Shown: positions 18,468 to 27,945 of the stretch, piece by piece
Position numbering within the stretch: the first letter of the stretch is position 1
How the letters are laid out: every line of letters begins with the position of its first letter
Assembly: GCF_030611305.1 (NCBI RefSeq)
Contig: NZ_JAUWQB010000014.1
Location: forward strand, 1 to 54,010
DNA: 54,010 bases
Direction: 5' to 3'
DNA from: Desulfobacula sp.
GTDB taxonomy: Bacteria; Desulfobacterota; Desulfobacteria; Desulfobacterales; Desulfobacteraceae
Notes under the pieces: generated by a model
What the model was told of the DNA's origin: nothing
What the model saw: only the letters and a program-made list of their open reading frames with translations
The model's database searches: none
Made by a program: the position numbers and the translations under genes

Positions 18468-19051
18468 TTTTTGCCTTGTTTTAAATCCTCTTTTTTCATT
18501 TCTTTTGGCTTTTCTTTTCTACAAAGCAATTCAAATGATTTTAACATAACACCATCTTTAAATTTTTTCATTTTTGCTGTTTTTAAATCAACTTTGTCAA
18601 AAATTGAAGAATTTTCAAGTTTTTCCATAAAATCAGCAATTGTAGGGTTATCAAAGGCTATCCCTTTTATCGTAACACTGTTTTCATCTGTTTTAAAACT
18701 TTCAATCCACATTCGCCCGGGAACAACAAGGTCAGTCATACCGTCAAACAAAATCAGCTGTTTTTCTCTCTGTTTTTCCAACGACGATACGATTTCGAGC
18801 TTTTCTTCAAGGATTTTCAGGTTCTTTTTAATTCTGGCTACCTGATCAGCCTTTTTTTTATATTTTAAAATTTGATGATTTACCTGCGTTGTTTTCTCTT
18901 TTATAGTTATAACTTGTTTATTAATGAACTGTGTATACCAGACCATCGCTACAGCGGTTAAAAGAATCAACAACAAAAAAACAGATATCTGTCTTCTAAT
19001 ATTCTCTTTTTTTCTGGCAACTCTAAATGGTAAAAGATTAATTCTTATCAT
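18464..19051 (-). CDS. pilN: Pilus assembly protein PilN
   Basis: A 195-residue protein. The cytoplasmic N-terminus INLLPFR is the PilM-binding motif that defines PilN. One transmembrane helix follows (ISVFLLLILLTAVAMVWYTQ), then a coiled coil and a periplasmic ferredoxin-like domain (FDGMTDLVVPGRMWIESF). It forms the heterodimer with PilO. The start overlaps pilM and the end overlaps pilO by four bases each, so the three are translationally coupled. Confidence 0.93.
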   Translation of the reverse strand: MIRINLLPFRVARKKENIRRQISVFLLLILLTAVAMVWYTQFINKQVITIKEKTTQVNHQILKYKKKADQVARIKKNLKILEEKLEIVSSLEKQREKQLILFDGMTDLVVPGRMWIESFKTDENSVTIKGIAFDNPTIADFMEKLENSSIFDKVDLKTAKMKKFKDGVMLKSFELLCRKEKPKEMKKEDLKQGKK

Positions 19052-20106
19052 TTGTCATCTATTCTTCGTAACGCAAGCCCTATGGCTATCGACGCCAGGG
19101 GACCTGCCTGAGTTATAAAAGAGTCTGAAAATTTCTTTTCATTGACAATCAGCCCTTCAAACGGATTAATGATTGACACATCTGCATCAAGCTCAGATAA
19201 AAGGCACTCTCGAAATCCTTCAATGAAAACACCGCCACCACTCAGTATAATTTTTTCAACTTTCGCATCATTGGTACTGGTTACATAAGTATCAACCACT
19301 TCACAAATCTCAGAACACCATGACTGTGCAACTCTCAAACTTATCTCCTGAATTCTATCCTGGCTGACAATATCATTTGTCTTTCCACCCACTGCTTGTT
19401 CCGCTTCATCAACCGTTATATCAAATTCATCACAGATCTTTTCTAAAATCTGATTTGTTCCCGATACATTATCTCTCATCATTAACGATGAATTTTCCTT
19501 CAATATATTCAAAGAAGTTTTTGATGCCCCGACATCAATCAACAAGGTTGTTTTTTCCCTGTTTTCATATGGAAGTCTTTCATACGCATTTTGAAGTGCA
19601 AAGGTATCAACATCAATTATTTTGGGATTAAGCCCGGCCAGATGAATCAAATCGATATACTCAGCCACCAGATTTTTTTTAACCGCAACCAACAGCACAT
19701 TTATCTGATCAGAAGAAAACTCACTTTCTCCCAGAACTTGATAATCAATATTGACATCATCAATATCATAGGGGATATATTGTTCCGCTTCAGAATATAT
19801 TGTATCATGAAGCTCTTTTTCGGGTCTGGTTGATGTATTAATTGTTTTTATTACGACCGAATGACCACCTGTCGAGATCGCAACATTTTTCTCGCGAATT
19901 TTCTGAGATTTAAAAAGAGCTTGAATATTATCAGCAAGGCTCTCCATATCCATAACCCTGCCTTCAACAATGGTACCCGGCGCGATCCGGGTGTAACCAA
20001 ATTTGTGCAAGACAGGCCCTTTCCCAGTTATTTTGAGCTCAGCAACTTTAATGAAGGAAGAGCCGATATCCAGACCGACAAGATGATCTTTTTTTCCAAA
20101 TATCAT
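19048..20106 (-). CDS. pilM: Pilus assembly ATPase-like protein PilM
   Basis: A 352-residue actin/FtsA-fold protein. It opens with GLDIGSSFIKVAEL, the phosphate-1 loop, and carries a second nucleotide segment, TLLIDVGASKTSLNI, and a late adenosine-binding segment, IILSGGGVFIEGF. It sits on the cytoplasmic face and binds the PilN N-terminus, relaying the state of the pilus motors. It heads the minus-strand pilMNOPQ operon. About 200 bases separate it from the divergent histidine kinase gene, in which I see no convincing sigma70 promoter. Confidence 0.93.
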   Translation of the reverse strand: MIFGKKDHLVGLDIGSSFIKVAELKITGKGPVLHKFGYTRIAPGTIVEGRVMDMESLADNIQALFKSQKIREKNVAISTGGHSVVIKTINTSTRPEKELHDTIYSEAEQYIPYDIDDVNIDYQVLGESEFSSDQINVLLVAVKKNLVAEYIDLIHLAGLNPKIIDVDTFALQNAYERLPYENREKTTLLIDVGASKTSLNILKENSSLMMRDNVSGTNQILEKICDEFDITVDEAEQAVGGKTNDIVSQDRIQEISLRVAQSWCSEICEVVDTYVTSTNDAKVEKIILSGGGVFIEGFRECLLSELDADVSIINPFEGLIVNEKKFSDSFITQAGPLASIAIGLALRRIDDK

Positions 20107-20308
20107 ATGCTTTCACAATAATAAGGTAAAACCAATACCACTCGGGCCTATACGACTTACAATCTTTTATATTGATCTGTAGCGTCAATATTACTATACT
20201 TTGATGCCATATTGCTGTAAAGTCAAGCATTATCATGGTTTTTGCTAATTTAGCAACAAAAAATAGAAATGATTATGAACTTTAAAAATAATAAAATAAT
20301 AAATATAG

Positions 20309-21724
20309 ATGTTAAAAAAAACAGATAATTCACAAGGTGTCAAACCATTCAGGCTGGTCAAATTTTTTACATTTTCATCCCTGGTGATTATGTTCACAGC
20401 AACGATTGTCATCTCAGCTTTGAATGCACACTGGGTAAGAAATATTCTTCTCGAAAAGAGTGAAGAATACGCTTCCGTCCTTGTTGAAAACCTCAACCAT
20501 CAGATCATTTCCAGATTTATGATCCCTGTGTTAGTACGACACGGAGAGATCAGATTACGCGAAAAAGAACAATTCCTTCTGATGGACAAAGTTGTCCGAT
20601 CGACCCTGCACAGTTTTAATGTCGAGATGGTGACCATTTATGACGAAAAAAACATCATCTCCTATAGCTTTGATCATACTGAAATAGGACAGGAAAACGC
20701 CGGCGGTGTCCATTATGAAAAAGCAATGAAGGAAGAAGCAACATCAAGGCTCATACAACAGGGCAGCTTTCTGGAACTGCTGTTCTGGTTTCCCCAGGAA
20801 ACAAAAATCATCACCTTTGCGCCCTTAAGGGCTGAAAAACGGGTATCACCAACCCTGGCAGGACCTGTTCTGGGCGTTGTTGAAATTGTCCGGGATGTTT
20901 CTGATGATTATAAAAAAGTGGTTAAACTCCAGGGACTTACTATTGCCTCCTGTTTTATTGTCATGGGAATACTTTTTTCAGTCCTTCTGTTTGTCGTTAA
21001 GCATGGAGAAAAAATTATCGAAGAAAGAGCCGAAGAAAGACTTAAGCTTGAAGAAAAACTGCGTCAGGCCGAACACCTGTCTGCCATTGGTGAAATGACT
21101 GCCGGGATATCACATGAAATCAGAAACCCACTTGGAATTATCAAAAGCAGTGCTCAATTATTGAAAAAAAAGATGGCAACGCTGGATGCCAAAAGCAGCA
21201 TCCCCGATATTATTGTCGAAGAATCTGTCAGGCTTGATAATATTATTACGGATTTCCTCAATTTTGCCAGACCTAAAGCCCCGGAGCTTCATCCCTGTAG
21301 AATTGAAGATATTATAGAAAAAAACATAGCCTATCTTACCCCACAAATTGAGGATAACAATTTCAACATTATCAAAGAAATATCAGAACATCTGCCTGAA
21401 ATAATGGCTGACAGCGTCATGCTCTATCAGGCGTTTTTAAATATCCTGATCAATGCATTCCAGTCCTTGAAAAACAATGGCTGTGTCACCATCCAAATAA
21501 AATATGATTCCGGCAGTATCATTATCAATTTTATTGATAACGGGAAAGGAATCGAAAAAGAGATCTTAAAAAAAATATGGACACCGTTTTTCACTACAAA
21601 GGATACCGGAACAGGATTAGGTCTTGGTATCGTAAAAAATATGATTGAAGCCCACAGCGGAACAATTATAATCACAAATATGGAAACAAAGGGCGCAAAC
21701 GTAGAAATTACACTTCCGGTTTAG
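20309..21724 (+). CDS. Membrane sensor histidine kinase (NtrB/ZraS type)
   Basis: A 471-residue kinase. Two transmembrane helices (about residues 19-45 and 207-232) flank a periplasmic sensing domain of about 165 residues. After a coiled coil come the H-box AGISHEIRNPLG (His269), an N-box AFLNILINAFQS, and G-boxes FIDNGKGI and TGTGLGLGIVKN. Its partner is the sigma54 response regulator 12 bases downstream. The position opposite pilMNOPQ suggests it may control pilus genes as PilS does, but PilS proper has six membrane helices, so the link is positional only. Confidence 0.88.
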   Translation: MLKKTDNSQGVKPFRLVKFFTFSSLVIMFTATIVISALNAHWVRNILLEKSEEYASVLVENLNHQIISRFMIPVLVRHGEIRLREKEQFLLMDKVVRSTLHSFNVEMVTIYDEKNIISYSFDHTEIGQENAGGVHYEKAMKEEATSRLIQQGSFLELLFWFPQETKIITFAPLRAEKRVSPTLAGPVLGVVEIVRDVSDDYKKVVKLQGLTIASCFIVMGILFSVLLFVVKHGEKIIEERAEERLKLEEKLRQAEHLSAIGEMTAGISHEIRNPLGIIKSSAQLLKKKMATLDAKSSIPDIIVEESVRLDNIITDFLNFARPKAPELHPCRIEDIIEKNIAYLTPQIEDNNFNIIKEISEHLPEIMADSVMLYQAFLNILINAFQSLKNNGCVTIQIKYDSGSIIINFIDNGKGIEKEILKKIWTPFFTTKDTGTGLGLGIVKNMIEAHSGTIIITNMETKGANVEITLPV

Positions 21725-21736
21725 GAGATTAACTGC

Positions 21737-23107
21737 ATGGAAAATATTCTGATTGTTGATGATGAAAAAAATTATCCCAGGATAATAGGTGAAATCCTTC
21801 AGGAAGAAGGCTATACATCCTTAACAGCTTCCAGCGGAATGGAAGCGTTGGATATTTTAAACAATGAACTCATAGATCTGGTTTTGACCGATGTAAAAAT
21901 GCCCGGGATGAGCGGCATCCAATTACTCGAAAAAATTAAGGAAATCAATCTGGACATCCCTGTCATCATCATGACCGCTTACGGCAGTGTTGAAAAGGCT
22001 GTGGGAGCAATGCACAAAGGTGCATACACGTTTATCCTCAAACCTTTTGAGAACCAGACGCTTATTGCACACATTGCAAAGGCTATCTCGGTTTACAGAA
22101 TTGTTCAGGAAAACAGCATTCTAAGGGATGCCATCAGCTCACGCTACAGCTTTAATAATATCATCGGAAAAAGCAAACCCATGCAGGAAATTTATGAAAT
22201 TATTAAAAAAGTGGCGCCTTCAAATGCCAGTGCTCTTATTGAAGGTGAAAGCGGTACCGGAAAAGAGCTGGTTGCAAAATCAATCCATTATAACAGTCTA
22301 AGAAAAAATAAATCCCTGGTTGTTGTAAACTGCTCTGCGTTTGTTGAAACGCTTTTGGAAAGTGAGTTGTTTGGTCATGAAAAAGGGGCATTCACCGGGG
22401 CAGGCACTATGAAAAAAGGACGATTTGAAATCTCAGACAAGGGAACTCTCTTTCTTGATGAAATCGGTGAATTGCCCATATCTCTACAGGTGAAATTATT
22501 AAGGGTTCTCCAGGAAAAAACGATTGAACGGGTTGGAGGAACACGATCTATACCTGTTGACTTTCGCCTCATTGCCGCCACCAACAAAAATCTTGAAGAT
22601 GAGATAAAAAAAGGACGTTTCAGAGAAGATCTCTACTACAGGCTCAACGTCGTCAAGGTTGTTATCCCCCCCCTTCGAGAGCGATCTGAGGATATTCCTT
22701 TGTTAATCAACCATTTTATTAACAAATATACCAGTGGGGAGCACTCTGTCAGTAATGTATCAGAAATCGACCCGGAAGCTGTCAAGATTTTATGCGATTA
22801 TCAATGGCAAGGGAACGTAAGAGAACTTGAAAACACGATAGAACGTTCCGTTATCCTTGGCAGCGGCAATATAATTACCCCATCCGACCTTCCATTACAG
22901 ATCAGGCAAAATATGTCCCCCACGCTCGACCTGGATGGGATTCCAGAGGGTGTAGGCCTTGCGGAGACCCTGGCAGCAGTCGAGAAAAGAATGATACAAA
23001 GAGCAATGAAACTTTCAGGAAATGTACAAACAAAAGCAGCTCAACTTCTGGGAATAGGAAAAAGCGGTCTGAACCAAAAACTAAAAAAGTTTAACATAGA
23101 TAATTAG
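21737..23107 (+). CDS. Sigma54-dependent response regulator (NtrC family)
   Basis: A 456-residue three-domain regulator. The receiver has the acidic pair VDDEK and the phospho-acceptor Asp52 in LTDVKMPG, with K in FILKPF. The AAA+ domain has Walker A GESGTGKE, the sigma54-contacting GAFTGA loop, and TLFLDEIGE as Walker B. The Fis-type helix-turn-helix closes the protein (KAAQLLGIGKSGLNQKL). It would activate RpoN promoters when phosphorylated by the adjacent kinase. Targets are not shown by the sequence; pilus genes or its own operon are candidates. A strong hairpin terminator follows directly. Confidence 0.92.
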   Translation: MENILIVDDEKNYPRIIGEILQEEGYTSLTASSGMEALDILNNELIDLVLTDVKMPGMSGIQLLEKIKEINLDIPVIIMTAYGSVEKAVGAMHKGAYTFILKPFENQTLIAHIAKAISVYRIVQENSILRDAISSRYSFNNIIGKSKPMQEIYEIIKKVAPSNASALIEGESGTGKELVAKSIHYNSLRKNKSLVVVNCSAFVETLLESELFGHEKGAFTGAGTMKKGRFEISDKGTLFLDEIGELPISLQVKLLRVLQEKTIERVGGTRSIPVDFRLIAATNKNLEDEIKKGRFREDLYYRLNVVKVVIPPLRERSEDIPLLINHFINKYTSGEHSVSNVSEIDPEAVKILCDYQWQGNVRELENTIERSVILGSGNIITPSDLPLQIRQNMSPTLDLDGIPEGVGLAETLAAVEKRMIQRAMKLSGNVQTKAAQLLGIGKSGLNQKLKKFNIDN

Positions 23108-23121
23108 TTTAAAAAAATAAA

Positions 23122-23150
23122 AAAGAGTTCAAAATCTTGAACTCTTTGTC
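23122..23150. terminator. Rho-independent terminator after the response regulator
   Basis: AAAGAGTTCAA (23122-23132) pairs perfectly with TTGAACTCTTT (23137-23147) around a four-base loop, preceded by an A-run and followed by T-rich sequence, so it could act in both directions. The rest of the gap to 23384 shows no gene. Confidence 0.78.
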
Positions 23151-23339
23151 ATCCTTTTTCAATTCAGCTGTGGGAAAGTACGATTCTTGATTCATGTCAA
23201 ACATTAAAAAGATTATAATTTCAACTGGTTAAAGAAAACTTTGAAAATAAAAATTATTTTACATATTATGGCAGGAAAATTGCAATATTATTTTTCTACT
23301 AACAGGATGTTAGTTTTTTCATCTTTTTTCCCTTTTCTT

Positions 23340-23375
23340 AAAAAGGCTGCGGCGTCAAAGTTAAGCAGTCTTTTT
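23340..23375 (-). terminator. Terminator of the feo operon
   Basis: On the minus strand AAAAAGACTGC pairs with GCAGCCTTTTT across a 14-base loop, with one mismatch, and ends in a T-run. It stands ten bases beyond the stop of the YfgM-like gene. Confidence 0.6.
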
Positions 23376-23384
23376 AAGTTTATA

Positions 23385-24074
23385 TCACTTCATTTCATCA
23401 AGTTTACTTTTGGCAATCGGCTTGTACATTGAACTTTCATATTCCGTCACAATTTTATCATACATTTTTTTGCTCTCAGCCACATTGTTATCGGCTTCAT
23501 ACAACATGGCCAGTGAAAATCTTGCTTCATCCTTCAATAAATCAATTTCCCCTTTTTCGATTTGAAGAAAATATTTCTTAGCCTCTTCAATTTCTTTTCT
23601 GGCAAGGCTTACATGTCCCAATGATGCCAGAAGAAAATTTTCCATCAAAGCTTCGTTTTTAAATATCTCAAGGGATTCTTTATAATATTTGTAACTTTGA
23701 TCAAATTTTGAAGCCTCATAACATATTTTGGCAAATTTAACCTTAGCCCGCTTACCCGCAGTTGTATTGGCATAATCCGTAAAAATAGTTTTAAAATCTT
23801 CTTTAATTTCCAGATAACCCTTATCGGGATCACTGGCTTCTGCATATTTGGTTAATGCCTGACTCACAAGTATGGCAGCATTATTTTCAGCTTTTTGAAA
23901 GCTATACATAACCCCTGAAAAAACCACTGCTACCAAAACGAGGGCCCCCGCAATCAGAATCAATTGTTTTTTATATTCTTTACCATAGGCTATCGCCTTT
24001 AAAAGATTTTCCTGAAAAGGGTCTAATTGTTCAAGTTCCTTTCTCCGTTCATTTGAGACTCTCTGCTCTGCCAT
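23385..24074 (-). CDS. YfgM-like membrane-anchored TPR protein
   Basis: A 229-residue protein: a charged cytoplasmic N-terminus of about 38 residues, one transmembrane helix (LILIAGALVLVAVVFSGVMY), then TPR-like helical pairs to the end (for example KVKFAKICYEASKFDQSYKY and ARFSLAMLYEADNNVAESKK). This matches the TPR_21/YfgM layout; in E. coli YfgM is an ancillary SecYEG/chaperone factor. The link to the iron operon is only positional: it follows the SH3 gene by 39 bases and feoB lies before that. Confidence 0.72.
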   Translation of the reverse strand: MAEQRVSNERRKELEQLDPFQENLLKAIAYGKEYKKQLILIAGALVLVAVVFSGVMYSFQKAENNAAILVSQALTKYAEASDPDKGYLEIKEDFKTIFTDYANTTAGKRAKVKFAKICYEASKFDQSYKYYKESLEIFKNEALMENFLLASLGHVSLARKEIEEAKKYFLQIEKGEIDLLKDEARFSLAMLYEADNNVAESKKMYDKIVTEYESSMYKPIAKSKLDEMK

Positions 24075-24113
24075 TCTGCTATTCCACCTTAAAAATATAT
24101 TAATAAATAAAAT

Positions 24114-24572
24114 TTACCACACGAGTGTTTTATAAATCCAGCCAAAATCCCCGTCAGCATGCTCAATTTTAATCCAGTTGCCCTTTCGCGCAAGAACCTT
24201 AAACGGCACACCTTTTTCAACCGTAAACGAAACCCGGCTTTTGGTGTCTGGCTTGGATCGGACATTACATTTGTCTTTTATCGTGATCACACCTTCTATC
24301 TTGCCTAAAAGGGATTTATGAAGCCAGGCCACATCATTTTCAAAGTCCTTTATTTTATACCACTCACCTTTTTTTTCGACAATTCTAACAGGATGATATT
24401 TCTCAACCTGCCACAATACATCATATTTCGTTCCAGGACCTGATCGCATATTGGCTATAGTAGCCGTAACAGAAAGTCTTTCCTGGGCAAAAGCTGATAC
24501 TGGCAAAATCAATAAAACTGCCATAATAACCAGCATATCTTTAATAATGACTTCTATATTCACCTGCTTCAT
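24114..24572 (-). CDS. Secreted bacterial SH3-domain protein
   Basis: About 152 residues. A signal peptide (MLVIMAVLLILPVSAFAQ) is followed by two SH3b domains: TIANMRSGPGTKYDVLW (about 40-100) and CNVRSKPDTKSRVSF (about 105-152). The NxRSxP core is typical. Such domains bind peptidoglycan or serve as periplasmic adaptors. I take ATG 24572 because GGAGG lies seven bases upstream; the longer frame to 24650 overlaps feoB. It is 23 bases downstream of feoB, so it probably belongs to the same transcript. Confidence 0.8.
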   Translation of the reverse strand: MKQVNIEVIIKDMLVIMAVLLILPVSAFAQERLSVTATIANMRSGPGTKYDVLWQVEKYHPVRIVEKKGEWYKIKDFENDVAWLHKSLLGKIEGVITIKDKCNVRSKPDTKSRVSFTVEKGVPFKVLARKGNWIKIEHADGDFGWIYKTLVW

Positions 24573-24595
24573 AAAAAGCCTCCGTATTATTTCTT

Positions 24596-26767
24596 CTAAC
24601 TCAAACCTAATATCATTCCTGTCTGGTATACCAAAAAAGACATGCCCCATGCAACCATAGTTGTATATATCAGGTTAAAGCCAGCCCACTTTGCTGAAGT
24701 TTCCCTGTAAATAGTTAAAACAGTTGCAAAACAAGGCACATATAACAAAACAAAAATCATCATTGAGAGCGCAGAAAGCGCCGTCATACCGGATTTTTTA
24801 AGCGCTTTTTCAAGCGCTTCACCCTCGCCGGTACCAACACCATATAACACCCCCATTGTACTGACAACAACCTCTTTGGCAACAAAGCCTGTAACAATTG
24901 CGACACTTGCCTGCCAGCCTATTCCAATCGGTTTAAATATCGGCTCCAGCCCTTTTCCAATTCTGCCGATATAAGAATTAGACACCCGTTCCTGTTCTTT
25001 TCTGTTTTCAATATCTTTAAGTTCTAAACTTAATTGCCGATTTAATTCTTCTGCCTCTTGAGTCGCAGCCGAAGCAATCATTTGGGAATAATCAGATTTT
25101 AACGCATTGATTTTTCCATCATAATCCACAGTATAGGAAATTGATCTTGGAAAACTTGAAAGGGCCCAGATAATAATCGAACCGATAAGAATAACCCCGC
25201 TCATTTTTTTTAAAAACATTTTACTTCTATCCCACATGTGGATCAAAAGGCTTTTTAGCATTGGCATTCTGTATGGCGGCAACTCCATAATAAACGGGGC
25301 TTCTTCTCCTTTAAACAAAACAGCCCTTAAAAATCTGCCGGACAAAATAGCAATGATAATACCTGTGAAATACAGGCTGAAGATAACGGTGCCGGCCTTT
25401 TCGGCAAAAAAACTGCCCGCCAGTACAATATAAACAGGAAGTCTTGCCGAACAAGACATGAATGGTGTCATCAGAATCGTTAAAATACGATCTTTGTCGC
25501 TCTCCAGGGTTCGTGTGGCCATAATCGCAGGCACAGTACAGCCAAACCCCATTAACATAGGAATAAAGGATTTTCCATGAAGTCCCGATGTATGCATAAC
25601 TCTGTCCATTAAGAAAGCAGCCCTTGCCATATACCCGGTATCCTCAAAAAGAGCAATGCAGAAAAACAGGATGAGAATATTGGGAAGAAAAATAATAACG
25701 CTGCCGATTCCTGCAATTATACCATTTAGCAGAAGATCTTTTAACATAGATGGAGGCATAACTTTATCAAGACTGCCGGAAAGCGCTGAAACCGTCATAT
25801 CTATCCATTCCATAGGATATGCACCAAGGGAAAATGTCAGTTGAAACATGGCCCAGATAAAAAAAATGAAGACGGGTATCCCAAAGAATCTGTCCGTAAG
25901 TACAAGATCGATATTTCGTGACATATCGATCCGTTTAATGGCAAGATTGGTCACTGTTTCCTTTACAATCCCTGCAATAACCCCATACCGGTCATCGGTC
26001 AGTACAATCTCAAAATCATCTTCAAACAAATCATAGATTCTTTTACGACACGCCTCTGATGTCTGAAAAACCTTTTTTGCTGCCGAGGATGACAAATCCT
26101 GAAATTTCTTTTTAACGATTTTATCATCTTCAAGAATTTTAATGGCATTCCATCTAAGTACACCGCCGATATTTATTTCGCTTTGGAGAATCTCAGTTTC
26201 AACCCTTGAAATACACCCTTCGATCTCCAGGCCGTATCTGATATCCCGGCTTTCTTTCCCTTCACTAAACCGGCTAACTTCCTCAATAGCCGCCTCAACA
26301 AGAGTATCAATCCCTTTATTTTTATTTCCAATGGTAAAAACAACGGGCAATCCCAGTAACTGGGATAATTTTTTCTCATTAATCTGAATCCCTTTTGCTT
26401 CTGCAACATCTGCCATATTCAGTACAAATAAAGCAGGTCGCCCGAGTTCAAGGATTTGAATGGCCAGAAAAAGGCTTCTCTCAAGATTAGAGGCATCAAT
26501 AATATTAACAACAATATCCGGGATTTCATTTAAAATAAAATCCCTTGCCGTGATTTCTTCAATTGAGAATGGTGTAAGACTGTAAGTACCCGGAAGATCG
26601 ACAATCTTCAAGTCATATTCTTTATGTCTTAACTTCCCTTCTTTTTTCTCCACAGTGACACCCGGCCAGTTTCCTACTTTCTGCCTGGCACCGGTGAGGT
26701 TGTTAAATATGGTGGTCTTGCCACAATTGGGGTTCCCCGCAAGGGCAATGGTCAATTCCTTACTCAT
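24596..26767 (-). CDS. feoB: Ferrous iron transporter FeoB
   Basis: A 723-residue protein. The cytoplasmic G domain has G1 GNPNCGKTT, G3 DLPGTYSL and G4 NMAD, followed by the GDI helical region. The membrane part contains both Gate domains, with GFGCTVPAIMATRTL and the Cys-bearing MTPFMSCSARLPVYIVLAGS, and a late GFVAKEVVVSTMGVLYG. It takes up Fe2+, which suits an anoxic sulfidic habitat. The start lies one base after the stop of the Fur-FeoA-FeoA gene with AAAAGGTAAT before it, so the two are coupled. Confidence 0.96.
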   Translation of the reverse strand: MSKELTIALAGNPNCGKTTIFNNLTGARQKVGNWPGVTVEKKEGKLRHKEYDLKIVDLPGTYSLTPFSIEEITARDFILNEIPDIVVNIIDASNLERSLFLAIQILELGRPALFVLNMADVAEAKGIQINEKKLSQLLGLPVVFTIGNKNKGIDTLVEAAIEEVSRFSEGKESRDIRYGLEIEGCISRVETEILQSEINIGGVLRWNAIKILEDDKIVKKKFQDLSSSAAKKVFQTSEACRKRIYDLFEDDFEIVLTDDRYGVIAGIVKETVTNLAIKRIDMSRNIDLVLTDRFFGIPVFIFFIWAMFQLTFSLGAYPMEWIDMTVSALSGSLDKVMPPSMLKDLLLNGIIAGIGSVIIFLPNILILFFCIALFEDTGYMARAAFLMDRVMHTSGLHGKSFIPMLMGFGCTVPAIMATRTLESDKDRILTILMTPFMSCSARLPVYIVLAGSFFAEKAGTVIFSLYFTGIIIAILSGRFLRAVLFKGEEAPFIMELPPYRMPMLKSLLIHMWDRSKMFLKKMSGVILIGSIIIWALSSFPRSISYTVDYDGKINALKSDYSQMIASAATQEAEELNRQLSLELKDIENRKEQERVSNSYIGRIGKGLEPIFKPIGIGWQASVAIVTGFVAKEVVVSTMGVLYGVGTGEGEALEKALKKSGMTALSALSMMIFVLLYVPCFATVLTIYRETSAKWAGFNLIYTTMVAWGMSFLVYQTGMILGLS

Positions 26768-26768
26768 A

Positions 26769-27743
26769 TTACCTTTTTTTAAATTTTACATTTTCAACAA
26801 AAATATTTGCAGCTTCATGAACCCGGAGTGATATATGGTATCCTTTGATAATAAGTTCAATGGGATCTTTGAGTGGTGCATATTTTTCGACATATATCGT
26901 TGATCCCCTGTTAATTCCCATTTCAAGCAGTCTCCGCCTTAAAACGCTTTCTCCGGAAACCTTTCGAATCACGCCTTCCTGACCGGTTTTCATCTGACTG
27001 AGCAACAGGGGGGCTCGAAAGGTATCATTGGATTCCTGTTTGCTATCATGGCGTTGCGTTTTTATCCGATCAAAGGGCTGAACCCTTATTTTTTCTGCCA
27101 TGCCCTTACCTAAAATCAAACGGTTCTCTCCTGCTGAAATCACTACCTGGCCGCCAAACCCGGCAGAAACAATTTCAATCAAATCCCCAATCTTAAGCCC
27201 CATTGAAGAGATTCGAAGCTGCATATTTCTACCGGCATCAAATTCTTTTACAATCAGCTTTTCTCCTTGTTTCGCCTTGTGAAGCGGTACAAGTTCAGTG
27301 CGATGTTCCATACACTTGGAGCAAATACCGTATATTTCCATCTTATGCTGAAGCATATGGAACCCATAGGCATCTGCAACCTTGAGCTGTTGTTTTTCTA
27401 TCGCCTCATCCTTAAATTCCAGTATGCTGCCGCATTTTATACAGACCATATGGTCATGATGTAATCCAAGGTGTCTGTGTTCATATTGGGTTTCTTTGTC
27501 ATCAAACTCTATTTTGCTTGCAAATCCGAACCTGCACAAAAGCTCCATGCTGTTTAATACAAACCCTTTATCAAGCTTGACCCCGTCCGCTTTAAGCTGG
27601 ACCTGGATATCTTTGATGATTACATGATGCTCAAGTTTTAAAAAAGCTTCCAAAACCTGAAACCTGAAGTCAAACTGGTCAACACCCTGTTGTTGAAACA
27701 ATCTTTTAAACTGCTTTTTTTCTTGCTCATGCGTATCGGTCAT
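26769..27743 (-). CDS. Fur-FeoA-FeoA fusion protein
   Basis: A 324-residue three-domain protein. Residues 15-148 are a Fur-family repressor: winged helix, then HHDHMVCIKCG (Cys101, Cys104) and the second structural zinc pair CSKC (Cys141, Cys144). Residues 152-225 are an FeoA/SH3-like domain (GRNMQLRISSMGLKIGD) and 246-321 a second one (SVLRRRLLEMGINRG). FeoA binds the FeoB G domain; Fur senses iron. The product could therefore sense iron, control its own operon and touch the transporter. feoB follows after one base, and no separate feoA is present, so the fusion must supply FeoA. Each domain assignment is confident; the joint function is inferred. Confidence 0.93.
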   Translation of the reverse strand: MTDTHEQEKKQFKRLFQQQGVDQFDFRFQVLEAFLKLEHHVIIKDIQVQLKADGVKLDKGFVLNSMELLCRFGFASKIEFDDKETQYEHRHLGLHHDHMVCIKCGSILEFKDEAIEKQQLKVADAYGFHMLQHKMEIYGICSKCMEHRTELVPLHKAKQGEKLIVKEFDAGRNMQLRISSMGLKIGDLIEIVSAGFGGQVVISAGENRLILGKGMAEKIRVQPFDRIKTQRHDSKQESNDTFRAPLLLSQMKTGQEGVIRKVSGESVLRRRLLEMGINRGSTIYVEKYAPLKDPIELIIKGYHISLRVHEAANIFVENVKFKKR

Positions 27744-27771
27744 TAGTTTTGTCCCTTAAAAATAACGGTTT

Positions 27772-27800
27772 AAGATATTATAGCTGATAGTTTATGTCAA
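27772..27800 (-). promoter_or_regulatory. Promoter-like sequence of the feo operon
   Basis: Minus strand: TTGACA (27795-27800), 17 bases, TATCTT (27772-27777), about 30 bases before the Fur-FeoA start. An AT-rich region overlaps it, but I cannot identify a confident 19-base Fur box. Confidence 0.5.
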
Positions 27801-27945
27801 GCAAATGCCAACTACAAAAAATATGGATTCAAGACCATAATGACAAGGCCATAGTCTATTAAAAGCATAAAACAAGGCATTGACAAGGCACTACGTTCTT
27901 GGTTAGTTAACACCATTTTAAGAAACCACTTTTGGCGAATAAATA

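Noticed and set aside
20245-20496. Minus-strand frame across the histidine kinase start
   Set aside because: Antisense to a well-supported gene, with no ribosome-binding site.
23241-23432. Plus-strand 63-residue frame after the response regulator
   Set aside because: It overlaps the feo-operon terminator and the end of the YfgM-like gene and resembles no protein.
27744-27945. Fur box at the feo promoter
   Set aside because: The region is AT-rich but I could not find a convincing 19-base inverted Fur site by eye.
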